A DNA stretch of 46,315 bases. Source: Spirochaetia bacterium UBA2205. Its GTDB lineage: Bacteria > Spirochaetota > UBA4802 > UB4802. Below the pieces are notes generated by a model, which did not search any database, was not told the origin of the DNA, and saw only the letters and a list, made by a program, of their open reading frames with translations. The stretch's first letter is position 1; each line of letters opens with the position of its first letter. The position numbers and the translations under genes were made by a program. Below are positions 19,269 to 28,596 of this stretch, piece after piece. The stretch lies in contig DCUV01000043.1 of NCBI GenBank assembly GCA_002328585.1, positions 1-46,315 on the forward strand, read 5' to 3'.

Positions 19269-20438
19269 TTAACCAGCGTTTACTTTTGCATCATCCATAT
19301 AACTTTTAGCAATAATGAGCCGCTGTATCTGACTTGTTCCTTCATAAATTGATGTTACCCGTACATCGCGATACAAACGCTCAATGGGATAATCTTTTGT
19401 ATACCCATACCCGCCCAGTATCTGCATGGCGTCATAACATGCTTTGTTTGCTGCCTCGGTTGCAAATAGCTTTGCCATCGATGCTTCCTTCATAAACGGC
19501 TTATTATTTTCCTTGAGGTAAGCCGCCTGCAGAAGTAAAAGCCGCGCCGCTTCAAGACTGGTATAGTTATCGGCAATCATCCATTGTATTGCCTGATGTT
19601 GTATAATGGGTACATCAAACTGTACACGCTCATTTGCATATCCAGTAGCAAAGTCCATAGCAGCCAGTCCAATCCCCAGCGCCATTGAACCTATTCCTAT
19701 ACGCCCGCCAGCCAGCTCTTTTACTGCAATCTTAAAACCTTCATTTTCGTTACCAAGTAGATTTTCCTTGGGCACCCTGCAATCTTCCAGGATAATTTCA
19801 TTGGTTGATGAACCTAACTGCCCCATCTTGCTTTCATCCTTACCCACCGCAAATCCTTGAAAGCCGGGCTCCACCAGAAAAGCGCTGATTCCTCTACCTC
19901 TGGGCGCGCTTGTATCGGTAACTGCCCAAACAACAACTATACCAGCATATTCGGCGCTGGTAATAAATACCTTTCTGCCATTTAAAATCCAGCTGTTGCC
20001 GTCGGGCACCGCAGTAGTTTTCATAGCAGAGGGGTCAGAGCCAGCCTCTGCCTCGGTTAAACCAAAGGCGCCTGCATAAAAAGTGCCATCACACAGAGCA
20101 GGGATATACCTGCATTTTTGCTCTTCTGTCCCCACTGACTGAATAACCTCTGCCACCATGTTCGTCACCGACGTTGTAACGGCTGTAGCTGCACACGCTT
20201 TCCCCAGCTGTGTCAGCACCAGTGAAAATGCAACACTGCCGGCACCTGTTCCGCCATAGCGGGGGTCTACTGCTATTCCGTTAAACCCAAGCTGTGCCAG
20301 TTTTTTTAAATTTGATTTTAATATTTCTCTATTCTTCGTTGCATCCAGAACGGCTGCTGCAGGTTCCAGTTCCTGTTTTGCAAAACGGCTTGCAGTTTCC
20401 TGAATGATTATCTGTTCTTCTGATAATTCAAAGTGCAT
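19269..20438 (-). CDS. Acyl-CoA dehydrogenase
   Basis: 389 residues, the family's usual length. FAD-dependent enzyme oxidising acyl-CoA to trans-2-enoyl-CoA and passing electrons to ETF. Signatures seen: AFGLTEAEAGSDPSAMKTTA (FAD-binding signature), the substrate-proximal KVFITSAEYAGI, the C-terminal QILGGYGYTKDYPIERLYRD, and the catalytic Glu in IYEGTSQIQ near residue 370 (the position used by short- and medium-chain enzymes). Third gene of an operon with thiolase and 3-hydroxyacyl-CoA dehydrogenase (17-bp gaps). The company resembles butyryl-CoA or short-chain beta-oxidation clusters, so a short-chain (Bcd-like) enzyme is plausible, but chain length cannot be told from sequence alone. No etfAB genes are adjacent. 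Confidence 0.93.
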   Translation of the reverse strand: MHFELSEEQIIIQETASRFAKQELEPAAAVLDATKNREILKSNLKKLAQLGFNGIAVDPRYGGTGAGSVAFSLVLTQLGKACAATAVTTSVTNMVAEVIQSVGTEEQKCRYIPALCDGTFYAGAFGLTEAEAGSDPSAMKTTAVPDGNSWILNGRKVFITSAEYAGIVVVWAVTDTSAPRGRGISAFLVEPGFQGFAVGKDESKMGQLGSSTNEIILEDCRVPKENLLGNENEGFKIAVKELAGGRIGIGSMALGIGLAAMDFATGYANERVQFDVPIIQHQAIQWMIADNYTSLEAARLLLLQAAYLKENNKPFMKEASMAKLFATEAANKACYDAMQILGGYGYTKDYPIERLYRDVRVTSIYEGTSQIQRLIIAKSYMDDAKVNAG

Positions 20439-20455
20439 GGACTATTACCCTTATA

Positions 20456-21316
20456 CTATGTATAATCATAAAAACCTTTTTTGGTTTTACACCCTAACCA
20501 CCCTGCTTCAACATACCTTCGTAGTAACGGACATGGACGGTATTTTGTATCCTTAAATCCTTCATACAGGGTTTCCATGATAGCAAGGCAGGTATCAAGC
20601 CCAATAAGGTCTGCCAGTGCAAGCGGCCCCATTGGATGGTTCATCCCTAACTTCATGACGGTATCTATTGATTCGCGTGTCCCTACCCCTTCATAAAGAC
20701 TATAGATTGCTTCATTTATCATGGGCATAAGTATCCTGTTGGCAATAAAGCCGGGATAATCATTAGCCAATGCTGGCGTTTTACCAAACTTTATGCTTAA
20801 ATTCCATGTTACATCAAAGGTTTCATCAGATGTGGCAAGTCCCCTTATTACTTCAACCAGCTTCATTACCGGCACAGGATTCATAAAGTGCATGCCAATA
20901 ACTTTGTCAGCCCGTTTGGTTACCGATGCAATACGTCCAATGGGGATAGATGAGGTATTGGTAGCTAAAATAGCATGCGACGGGCATAGCACGTCTAAAT
21001 CGCTAAATAGTTTGTATTTTATCTGAGGATTTTCGCTGGCAGCTTCAACAATAAAATCTGCATCTGCAAGGTCATTCAATGCTGTGCACGGTTTAATCCT
21101 ATGCAGCACTGTACTTTTTTCCTCATTTGTCAATTTGCCTTTATCAACATTTCGTGTTAACACTGCATCTATACCCTGTATACCTTTGTTAACATACTCC
21201 ATGCTAATGTCATTCAGTATAACGGTAAGCCCGCTTAATGCTGCCACACAGGCTATGCCATGACCCATCTGCCCTGCACCTATAACGCCAAGTACTTTTA
21301 CATCATTTACCTGCAT
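20456..21316 (-). CDS. 3-hydroxyacyl-CoA dehydrogenase (3-hydroxybutyryl-CoA dehydrogenase type)
   Basis: 286 residues from ATG 21316, chosen because AAAGGA lies 9 nt upstream and the protein then begins just before its Rossmann fold; a longer reading to 21379 overlaps the thiolase gene. NAD-binding motif GVIGAGQMGHGIA at residues 10-22. Catalytic His is in GMHFMNPVPVMKLVEVIRG, with Asn in LANDYPGFIANRI and the C-terminal LGMNHPMGPLALADLIGLD. Single-domain length fits Hbd/PaaH rather than the large FadB. It interconverts 3-hydroxyacyl-CoA and 3-oxoacyl-CoA. Middle gene of the thiolase operon. Confidence 0.93.
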   Translation of the reverse strand: MQVNDVKVLGVIGAGQMGHGIACVAALSGLTVILNDISMEYVNKGIQGIDAVLTRNVDKGKLTNEEKSTVLHRIKPCTALNDLADADFIVEAASENPQIKYKLFSDLDVLCPSHAILATNTSSIPIGRIASVTKRADKVIGMHFMNPVPVMKLVEVIRGLATSDETFDVTWNLSIKFGKTPALANDYPGFIANRILMPMINEAIYSLYEGVGTRESIDTVMKLGMNHPMGPLALADLIGLDTCLAIMETLYEGFKDTKYRPCPLLRRYVEAGWLGCKTKKGFYDYT

Positions 21317-21333
21317 TGCGTTTATCCTTTTAA

Positions 21334-22506
21334 CTATCGTTTTACAATTAATGCAACAGCCTCGCCTCCACCCAGACACAGAGAGGCAAGTCCTGATTTT
21401 TTATTCTGCGCTATCATTTCATGGACAAGCGTCACCAGCACCCGTGCACCACTTGCGCCGATAGGATGCCCCAATGCAACACTGCCGCCATTAACATTGA
21501 CTTTGCCGGTATCAAGTTTTAATTCTTTCAGCACTGCAACACTTGAGCCGCTGAACGCTTCATTAACCTCATAAAGCTCAATGTCCTCCAGATTCACACC
21601 TTCTTTTTTACAGCATTTTGGTATTGCCCATATTGGCGCAACCAGCACATACTTCATGTCAATACCGGCACTTGCCTGCGCTCCAACAGTAGCCATGATG
21701 GTGCATCCCAGCTTATCTGCCTTTTCTTTTGACATCACCACCAGTGCAGCAGCACCATCACTGATAACCGAACTATTGCCGGCTGTCGTAACCCCGCCTG
21801 CTTTAAACGAAGGCTTCATAGAAGCTAAAACTTCATACGGTGTTTCCTTTGGACATTCATCAGTATCAACAACCACTGTGCGTTGTTTTTGGGCGATAGT
21901 TACCGGTACTATCTCTTTTTTAAATTTACCTGATGTAATAGCATGCAGTGCTTTCGTATACGACGCTTCGGCATATCGATCCTGCTCCTGCCTGCTGATT
22001 CCATATTTTTCCGAGCATAACTCGTTGGATATTCCCATATGAAAATCATTGACAATGTCCCACAATCCATCATGAACCATATGATCTTTCAGGGGACTAT
22101 CGCCCATACGATAACCAAACCGGGCTTTTTCTAAATAGTAGGGTGCCATGCTCATATTTTCCATTCCACCAGCCACTATCACCTCAGCATCTCCAGCCTG
22201 AATTGCCTGTGCTGCAAGCATGACAGCTTTTAATCCTGAGCCACATACTTTATTTATGGTAAGGCATTCCACCTCCCATGGCATACTGGCAATGACGGCT
22301 GCCTGCCGTGCAGGATTTTGTCCATACCCGCAGGGCAAAACCTGCCCCATGATAACCTCGTCCACATCTTCTTTTCGTATGCCCGCTCTTTTCACTGCCT
22401 CTTCTATGACGATAGCACCTAATTGTGTTGCCGGTATGGTTGAAAGTGCTCCATTAAAATTACCCAGTGGTGTTCGTACGGCACTTACAATGACAACCTC
22501 TTTCAT
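21334..22506 (-). CDS. Acetyl-CoA acetyltransferase (thiolase)
   Basis: 390 residues from ATG 22506, supported by GGAGGGGG directly upstream; a reading that begins at 22560 has no ribosome site. Thiolase signatures: nucleophilic Cys in NKVCGSGLKAV (about residue 88), NEAFSGSSVAV, the His in GHPIGASGARVLVTL, and the second Cys in GLASLCLGGGEAVAL. It condenses two acetyl-CoA to acetoacetyl-CoA or cleaves 3-oxoacyl-CoA. First gene of the minus-strand operon, thiolase then 3-hydroxyacyl-CoA dehydrogenase then acyl-CoA dehydrogenase. The start codon is followed upstream by the third REP copy. Confidence 0.94.
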   Translation of the reverse strand: MKEVVIVSAVRTPLGNFNGALSTIPATQLGAIVIEEAVKRAGIRKEDVDEVIMGQVLPCGYGQNPARQAAVIASMPWEVECLTINKVCGSGLKAVMLAAQAIQAGDAEVIVAGGMENMSMAPYYLEKARFGYRMGDSPLKDHMVHDGLWDIVNDFHMGISNELCSEKYGISRQEQDRYAEASYTKALHAITSGKFKKEIVPVTIAQKQRTVVVDTDECPKETPYEVLASMKPSFKAGGVTTAGNSSVISDGAAALVVMSKEKADKLGCTIMATVGAQASAGIDMKYVLVAPIWAIPKCCKKEGVNLEDIELYEVNEAFSGSSVAVLKELKLDTGKVNVNGGSVALGHPIGASGARVLVTLVHEMIAQNKKSGLASLCLGGGEAVALIVKR

Positions 22507-22575
22507 TAACCCCCTCCAGGAATAGAATGGTATTTCTTTTTTAGACACATTCCAATGCACCTTTACGTAACTCTC

Positions 22576-22640
22576 CTGTCATTCCGGACCTGATCCGGAA
22601 TCCATCATGAAACCAGTTCAGGGCACGGTTCAGGATGACT
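22576..22640. repeat. REP-like composite repeat, copy 3
   Basis: Palindrome CTGTCATTCCGGACC / TGATCCGGAATCC (22576-22603), then TGAAACCAGTTCAGG (the second module, reversed relative to copy 2) and GGTTCAGGATGACTGTC. The outer ends carry TGTCAT-like sequence on both sides, so the whole unit is itself a loose inverted repeat, as in REPINs. Confidence 0.85.
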
Positions 22641-22823
22641 GTCATCAAATATTTTTATCCTCTATATGTGAACACAAATCAAGCCATTATACACTTCCCA
22701 CCAGGAAAGTACGGCGCACTAAAAAAAATGCCTTTTGTCCATATATCCCGGACAGATTATATGTCAACAATTAATGATACATGGTAATATTTTATTGAAA
22801 AAATCAAAAAGTATTTTTTTCAA

Positions 22824-22852
22824 TTGACTATTTTTTACTGTTTCACTATGAT
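22824..22852 (+). promoter_or_regulatory. Sigma70-type promoter for the lipoprotein / GH13-GT5 genes
   Basis: TTGACT at 22824-22829, a 17-nt spacer, and TATGAT at 22847-22852. Both boxes are one mismatch from consensus and the spacing is ideal. Transcription would begin near 22859, about 24 nt before the ATG at 22883. Confidence 0.7.
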
Positions 22853-22882
22853 TTAAATGACCACAATAATAAGGAATTGATT

Positions 22883-23629
22883 ATGAATACAACAAGACAT
22901 TATAACAGCGCACTACCATTTTTATTTCTGGGTATAGTTTTGTTCATTTTGCCACTATCGTGCACATCCATTGAATTTGTAAAAACCGGGAATGAATACA
23001 CTCCACTTCCACCAAACAGCGATGTGCAAGTATTGCTCACCGTTGATAAAAATCAATTTGATGAAATTGGTATAGCCGATATTGGCGGTGTTTCATTACC
23101 TGTTCGCATTGAAAAGGCAAAAGAGATAGCACGTAGCAAAGGCGGCGATGTTATCGTCCCTGCTACCATGTGTAATGAAGAATCCAAAATAAGAATGCGG
23201 AGTGGCTATATCATTCAAAGCTTCTACATTTTGAAAACCAGAAGTACAGCAATAATACAAAAACCTGTAGAAGAAACCAAATCATTTACTCAGATGGTGG
23301 AAAAGGAGTTATTGCCAGAAAAACAATCTGCCACTTTTCAACAGCTTTTACGGGAATATCCCCAACTGCATGGCGAGGTATTTACCAATACCATGCAGCC
23401 ATCCGGGTTTTATAAGATACCTCCTTCGCTTTTAGTTTACGGATTGTCACAACACAAGCTGTGCCTTATGAAGTTTGATGAAGAAAACAGTGCTCTCGTC
23501 TTTATCCCCAGGGATAAAATAAACACTATTAAGGCATCCATTGAAGGAAAAAAATCATTAAGCATTGATTATACTCCATTAGGTGTTTACAAAGAAAAAT
23601 ATCCTGTTTTAAAAATGGTATCGCAATAA
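22883..23629 (+). CDS. Lipoprotein of unknown function upstream of the glycogen-type fusion
   Basis: 248 residues from ATG 22883 (AAGGA 7 nt upstream; the upstream in-frame TTG at 22877 is less likely). Signal with lipobox: LFLGIVLFILPLSC near residue 27. Residues about 45-110 contain a small alpha/beta unit (VQVLLTVDKNQFDEIGIADI ... AKEIARSKGGDVIVPA) that resembles the heavy-metal-binding/YjfO-like 'SKGGDVI' fold seen in small lipoproteins. The C-terminal half is not recognised. Only 19 bp separate it from the GH13-GT5 gene, and both probably use the promoter at 22824. Confidence 0.72.
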   Translation: MNTTRHYNSALPFLFLGIVLFILPLSCTSIEFVKTGNEYTPLPPNSDVQVLLTVDKNQFDEIGIADIGGVSLPVRIEKAKEIARSKGGDVIVPATMCNEESKIRMRSGYIIQSFYILKTRSTAIIQKPVEETKSFTQMVEKELLPEKQSATFQQLLREYPQLHGEVFTNTMQPSGFYKIPPSLLVYGLSQHKLCLMKFDEENSALVFIPRDKINTIKASIEGKKSLSIDYTPLGVYKEKYPVLKMVSQ

Positions 23630-23648
23630 ACAATAGAAAGGCAGACAT

Positions 23649-26600
23649 ATGGCTTCACAAATATCCACACAAAGCAGCCTGTGTAGATTTGCACTCCAGG
23701 ATGAAGAAAAGCTATCTGATGAGTATGTAAAACAGGAAATACAAAAAGCATTTGATGAGCATAGGGCATTTCCCTTTGTTATTGATTCTTCAATTATTGA
23801 TGCTATTAAAAAAGGGGTTGATACTGCAACACTCAGGGATTCTTTTTTAGCTATCCGTGATGCTATGGTTTTGTCAATGAGCGATAGTTCCCAATCAACT
23901 GATAAGTTGCTTGCGGATATCCAATTGCAGAATAGAATAGTCAATGCTATTACAAAAATCCATGTTTTCATAGCACAGGGTAATTTTACATCAATTGTTA
24001 GCCGGCGTTTTGTACTTATAAAAGAAAGGCCAAACTGGCCAACACTGTACTATGTCTCACCACAAAGTGCTGTACTTTCTCATGTTGGGCAGGGACCACA
24101 ATGGACTGAAATTCCCACTATCTATTTAGGGCTCAATATTTTTAATGTTTTAACATTAGACAGCACCAATACTTATGATCGCGCTTTTTACTGGCTTTTA
24201 AAGGTTGAGGAGCGCGCCATAGAAACAGGATATTCACATATTGAGGTATACCCCCCTCATGTATCTGTTGCCCTTAACCAGCTGCTTAATGAAGTCATAC
24301 GCATAGCCACCCTTTCTGAGGTTGAATTCAAAGAAATCCCCGAGCGGAAAAAAATACGACCATTTACTGTCCGCAACCGCGAAAGTTTTTTAAAAATGCT
24401 TAATGCTCGTAATCCAGATGATAGCTTTGATTTTGAAAAAAATCTAAAAGCCATCCGTTCACTTGAACGGCTGGCACGGCGTTATAAAAAAGGTTACGAT
24501 GTTGCATCACTGAGAGAAATAGTGCGCTTACTTGTTGCTGCCTCAGGTCACGATATTCATGAAATACGCAACAGTGCCAACATTTTGCTTGAGCGCATCT
24601 TTGCCCCAAAGGAATTTGATGCTCCACTGGCAACATCATTTATCAATTGTGCAAACAATAGCACCCATCTATTTGAATTTATCATCCCTGAAGAGGGTAA
24701 TTATTTTGTACGGATATTCTCTAATGCCGGCAGCAAACAATTCCCGTTAGAACAGGATATTGAATTTTTTGATATTGATTGTCTTTATAAAGAAAAAAAA
24801 GGCGTATATACTGCACACTATCAGTTTACCCGGATAGGATCCTATGACTACTGTGTTTATAAAAAGCGGAAAAAAAGAAACCAGTGGCTGCGCTATGAAG
24901 GGTGTAGTGGCAGAATAAATGTTATACCTGATGTTCGTGGAGAGATTGTACTGGAGATATTTCCTGATATACACGGGCATACTCGCATCTACTGGATGGA
25001 TCAGGAGCATCCTGGCCTTGTCTATAATGAACATGGTGAGGTTATACGCCTTGGGTGCTTTAGCGATATTACCGCTCATCTGGAAGATTTAAAGGAGCGT
25101 TACCATATAACAGCTCTGTATCTATTAGGTGTGCAAAAACGTGGCACCAACCGTGAAGACTGGGCACCTGAAGCGACATCACCATCACCGTTTTCACCTA
25201 TGAGTTTAACACAGATTGAAGACTATCTGGGCGGCGAAGTAGAATTCAAGGAGCTTATAGCAAAAGCCCATGCTATGGATATAAAGGTCATAGTAGATGT
25301 TGTGCCTCACCTAAACCGCCACAGCACTGAACTCCCCGATGAATATGCAGTCAAATGCTATGATGACAGCGGTAACCTGGTTATCCGTGCCTCCACCGAT
25401 GGCAGGTACGGTAGCTGGAATGATGGCAAGCTTTTTAATTATCGTAAATTAGAAGTGTGGGAGTGGCTTGTCAACAGTATCTGCACACTCATTGATAAGT
25501 ATGATATCGATGGCATACGCTTTGACTCCGGCCACGCCGTTCCCATCATGATGAAAAAGAACAATTATCCTTTTGTTTATGGACAGTATCGCTCCCTGGA
25601 ATCGCTGGTAGAAGGCGAGATTATCGTCAATGACCGGGAAGACGGCCATTTTATTACTACCGGATACTATGACTGCGCATGCAGAGATACCATAGCTATT
25701 CCGTTGCATTACCTGATCATGTCTTCTGTTGCCCAGACGTTGAAGGCAAAGAACAAGCAATTCTTTATTCATATAGCCGAATGTTACTGGGGTCATGAGC
25801 GCTATCTTTCACGCAGCGGTATTATCCCCTACAATTCGGCACTTTTCAAGATATGCGAGGGCATAATTCACGGAACAACTGATATCCGTGAGGTATATCA
25901 CTTTTACGATAACTATCTGCCCAATGCCCTTCCTCCGGGAACTGAGCTGCTGGGCATTTTGGGTAATCATGATGAAAGGCGTGCGCTCAACACCTTTGGT
26001 CAACGGGGGCTCAGGGCGGCTATTGGGCTTACCATTTTTTTAAACAACATCATCATGGACTATGAAGGAAGTGCTGAAGGCGAAAGCTGGAAGGTATATC
26101 TGGATAACATTTATGTAAACTGGAATCAGTTTGAATATGTTGCCCACCGAAGTCTGGAATCATTTTATCGGCAATGGTATAGGTTCCATCGCAGCAACAA
26201 AGGGAAAGGATATTTGATATGGGCAAACAATCATCTCGTTGCTGCATCAATAAAATTTACTGAAGATACTATATTGATTGGTGTTTTTAATTTTGCCGAT
26301 AGTTCTCAGAATGTAGCATTGCAGTTTGATAATCCTGCATTGCCTATTGCCGACGAATCTTTTTTTAAGGTTGTTGATCCCATCTACTCGCCTATCACAA
26401 AACATTATAGCTATTATACCGGGAAAGAACTCAAAGCATCGAAACTCTACACGGTGGCGTCCTACACTGACAGGATTAAGCTTTTAAAGCTTGAGCCTGT
26501 TGATGATATAACTCCCCTCTATGATGAATTCCTGCGTGACTCATTATTCAGATTGTATTCAATAAGCAATCCAGTTCATTTTAAATCAAATTTCATGTTT

Positions 26601-28490
26601 TGTGAAACTATCGCGCATACTGCTTCTTTTGATGAATTTATACACTTTTTACAAAAGCATATTATCTCATTATTTTATCCTCAATATAAAAACTTTATTG
26701 AGATTGGATTTAAACGCATACTTTTTTATATGTTTAAATTTGGCTTCAAAGACGGCAATGATGTTTTGAAATTAATTGACAACCTTTCATCACATCATGA
26801 TACCAATATTTCTGAATTGGGAAAAAGCATACAATTCCACAACAGGCGTGGACCCATTATATTTATTTCAGCAGAAGCAGAACCATTTTCAAAAAGCGGT
26901 GGGCTTGCCAACGTTGTTTATGAACTCCCCCGTGAGCTTGCAAAGTTAGGCGAAGAGGTAATCGTCATAACCCCAAAATATCGTCATGGGGATGAAAATG
27001 CCATAAAAAAAATGGCGTATGCATTACAGAAATACAAAGCAGTGTATACAGGAAAAAATGTACGCTTCATGATTGAAAACAACACCTATGAAGCTGGCGT
27101 CCACCATGCACAGGTAGATGGTATCCATTACTATTTATTTGATCACCATGAATTTTTTGATGGACTTTACTGGGGCTATACGGGCGAAGAAAAATTGCGG
27201 CGGCGTATTGCCTTTGCACGCGCCAGCGCTGAGCTTATAACAACTTTTGGATTGAGCCCTCTTTTTGTATTAACCAACGACGCCTACACCGGAATATTCA
27301 ACGGCATTGTGCGAAGTGACCATATATATTATGCTCATCCAAATTTTAAACGAACATCTTTTTTCCATATCATTCACAATGGGGGATGGCAGTATTTTGA
27401 TTCATACCACAGACACGAAAATGGCAAAGATCTTTTTTCACTGTTTAACCTTCCCCACTGGCGATACAATGATTTTTCAGATACCAATGCATATACCAAG
27501 ATTAACTGTATGGCATCAGGGATACGTTTTTCTGACCGTGTCATTACTGTAAGCCCCTCATACGCAAAGCAGATTGAAAAGGCATGCGATGGGCTTGAAA
27601 AGATACTGCACAATGTTATTGGTATAAGCAATGCACTGGGAATAGATTTTAAAAATCGTATTCAGAAGCAGTTTCATCATTCAGGATTTGTTGATGAATA
27701 TTATCCTGAAATGATCGAAGGACTTAAAAACAATCCAGAAGTTTATCAATCAGTACGTACACGGTACCCCCAGATACTTGAAGGAGTTACGGCATGTGAA
27801 CTCATTACTGATCCATTGCAACGAGAATATATAACGCATATCCGTAATAAACTATGTTTGCAGTGTAAATCAGGATTTGATATCAATCCTGATACCGTAT
27901 TATTTTCCATGATCCACCGCATTGCCGAACAAAAAGGCTTTCAGCTTCTTCTGGATGCATCATCCGGAATTTTTACTACATTACGCTATCAGGGGGTTAT
28001 TGGTGGCGCAGTTGCATGGGGCGACAATCGGGGAAGCGAGCTGGCAACAGGACTCATTAATCTACAAAATTACTATCAAAAAAGTGTCTCGGTTACCCTT
28101 GGTTTTCAGGATATCAGTATTCCACTTATGTGCTCTGATGTATTTCTTATGCCTTCATTGCACGAGCCCGGTGGTATTTCTCAATTAGAGGCGCTGGCAT
28201 GTGGTTGTCTTGTGGTTGCTCGTGCTACAGGAGGATTGCGTGACACCGTTATGCCAATCCGTGTTAAAGAACCATCAGTTGAGGGTAATGGTTTTCTTTT
28301 TTCAGATTTTAATGCTGCATCGTTCTACGATGCCATGCAACGATGTGCTGCATTTTTTAAAAACAGCAATGATACCGTAAAAGCACTTGCGCGGAAAAAT
28401 GCAATGGAGTCAGTCTACTATTGGGATAAGCCGGCTAAAGAATATATTGATGTGCTCTATTCACACAAAGAGATTATACGGGTGGTATAA
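23649..28490 (+). CDS. Fusion protein: N-terminal domain, GH13 alpha-amylase, GT5 glycogen/starch synthase
   Basis: 1,613 residues with no signal peptide, so cytoplasmic. Residues 1-330 are helical and unrecognised. About 335-425 looks like an Ig/CBM48-type beta domain. About 429-960 is a GH13 alpha-amylase domain: region I DVVPHLNRHS (near 548), region II GIRFDSGHA with the nucleophile Asp (near 625), region III IAECYWGHE with the acid Glu (near 710), region IV ILGNHDERR (near 772). Region I differs from the usual DxxxNH. About 1068-1613 is a GT5 glycogen synthase: FSKSGGLANVVYELP matches the ADP-glucose K-x-G-G-L loop, and HEPGGISQLEALACG is the E-x7-E motif near 1505, followed by ATGGLRDTV. 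GT5 extends alpha-1,4-glucan from ADP-glucose (or UDP-glucose). A single chain may both build and trim glycogen. GAAAGG precedes the ATG. Confidence 0.9.
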   Translation: MASQISTQSSLCRFALQDEEKLSDEYVKQEIQKAFDEHRAFPFVIDSSIIDAIKKGVDTATLRDSFLAIRDAMVLSMSDSSQSTDKLLADIQLQNRIVNAITKIHVFIAQGNFTSIVSRRFVLIKERPNWPTLYYVSPQSAVLSHVGQGPQWTEIPTIYLGLNIFNVLTLDSTNTYDRAFYWLLKVEERAIETGYSHIEVYPPHVSVALNQLLNEVIRIATLSEVEFKEIPERKKIRPFTVRNRESFLKMLNARNPDDSFDFEKNLKAIRSLERLARRYKKGYDVASLREIVRLLVAASGHDIHEIRNSANILLERIFAPKEFDAPLATSFINCANNSTHLFEFIIPEEGNYFVRIFSNAGSKQFPLEQDIEFFDIDCLYKEKKGVYTAHYQFTRIGSYDYCVYKKRKKRNQWLRYEGCSGRINVIPDVRGEIVLEIFPDIHGHTRIYWMDQEHPGLVYNEHGEVIRLGCFSDITAHLEDLKERYHITALYLLGVQKRGTNREDWAPEATSPSPFSPMSLTQIEDYLGGEVEFKELIAKAHAMDIKVIVDVVPHLNRHSTELPDEYAVKCYDDSGNLVIRASTDGRYGSWNDGKLFNYRKLEVWEWLVNSICTLIDKYDIDGIRFDSGHAVPIMMKKNNYPFVYGQYRSLESLVEGEIIVNDREDGHFITTGYYDCACRDTIAIPLHYLIMSSVAQTLKAKNKQFFIHIAECYWGHERYLSRSGIIPYNSALFKICEGIIHGTTDIREVYHFYDNYLPNALPPGTELLGILGNHDERRALNTFGQRGLRAAIGLTIFLNNIIMDYEGSAEGESWKVYLDNIYVNWNQFEYVAHRSLESFYRQWYRFHRSNKGKGYLIWANNHLVAASIKFTEDTILIGVFNFADSSQNVALQFDNPALPIADESFFKVVDPIYSPITKHYSYYTGKELKASKLYTVASYTDRIKLLKLEPVDDITPLYDEFLRDSLFRLYSISNPVHFKSNFMFCETIAHTASFDEFIHFLQKHIISLFYPQYKNFIEIGFKRILFYMFKFGFKDGNDVLKLIDNLSSHHDTNISELGKSIQFHNRRGPIIFISAEAEPFSKSGGLANVVYELPRELAKLGEEVIVITPKYRHGDENAIKKMAYALQKYKAVYTGKNVRFMIENNTYEAGVHHAQVDGIHYYLFDHHEFFDGLYWGYTGEEKLRRRIAFARASAELITTFGLSPLFVLTNDAYTGIFNGIVRSDHIYYAHPNFKRTSFFHIIHNGGWQYFDSYHRHENGKDLFSLFNLPHWRYNDFSDTNAYTKINCMASGIRFSDRVITVSPSYAKQIEKACDGLEKILHNVIGISNALGIDFKNRIQKQFHHSGFVDEYYPEMIEGLKNNPEVYQSVRTRYPQILEGVTACELITDPLQREYITHIRNKLCLQCKSGFDINPDTVLFSMIHRIAEQKGFQLLLDASSGIFTTLRYQGVIGGAVAWGDNRGSELATGLINLQNYYQKSVSVTLGFQDISIPLMCSDVFLMPSLHEPGGISQLEALACGCLVVARATGGLRDTVMPIRVKEPSVEGNGFLFSDFNAASFYDAMQRCAAFFKNSNDTVKALARKNAMESVYYWDKPAKEYIDVLYSHKEIIRVV

Positions 28491-28499
28491 AATAAAAGA

Positions 28500-28534
28500 G
28501 CCTTCCACAGACACTATGAGTACGAGTGGGAGGC
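28500..28534 (+). terminator. Possible weak terminator hairpin after the GH13-GT5 gene
   Basis: GCCTTCCAC (28500-28508) and GTGGGAGGC (28526-28534) form an eight-of-nine paired stem with a 17-nt loop. There is no U-run after it, so termination would be inefficient or factor-dependent. Confidence 0.35.
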
Positions 28535-28596
28535 CCTGGAGTGTAAAATGATCTTATTTTGTTATCGGGAATCTATATTCAAAACTTGACTATTTT

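Larger units (their letters stand above)
22507..22882. other. Divergent intergenic region with REP composite and promoter
   Basis: About 375 bp between the thiolase gene (minus) and the lipoprotein gene at 22883 (plus). It holds the third REP composite (22576-22640) and a strong sigma70-like promoter for the plus-strand gene. No gene supported. Confidence 0.65.

Noticed and set aside
21581..22042. Open plus-strand frame of 153 codons
   Set aside because: Antisense to the thiolase gene, whose catalytic motifs are intact in the other strand.
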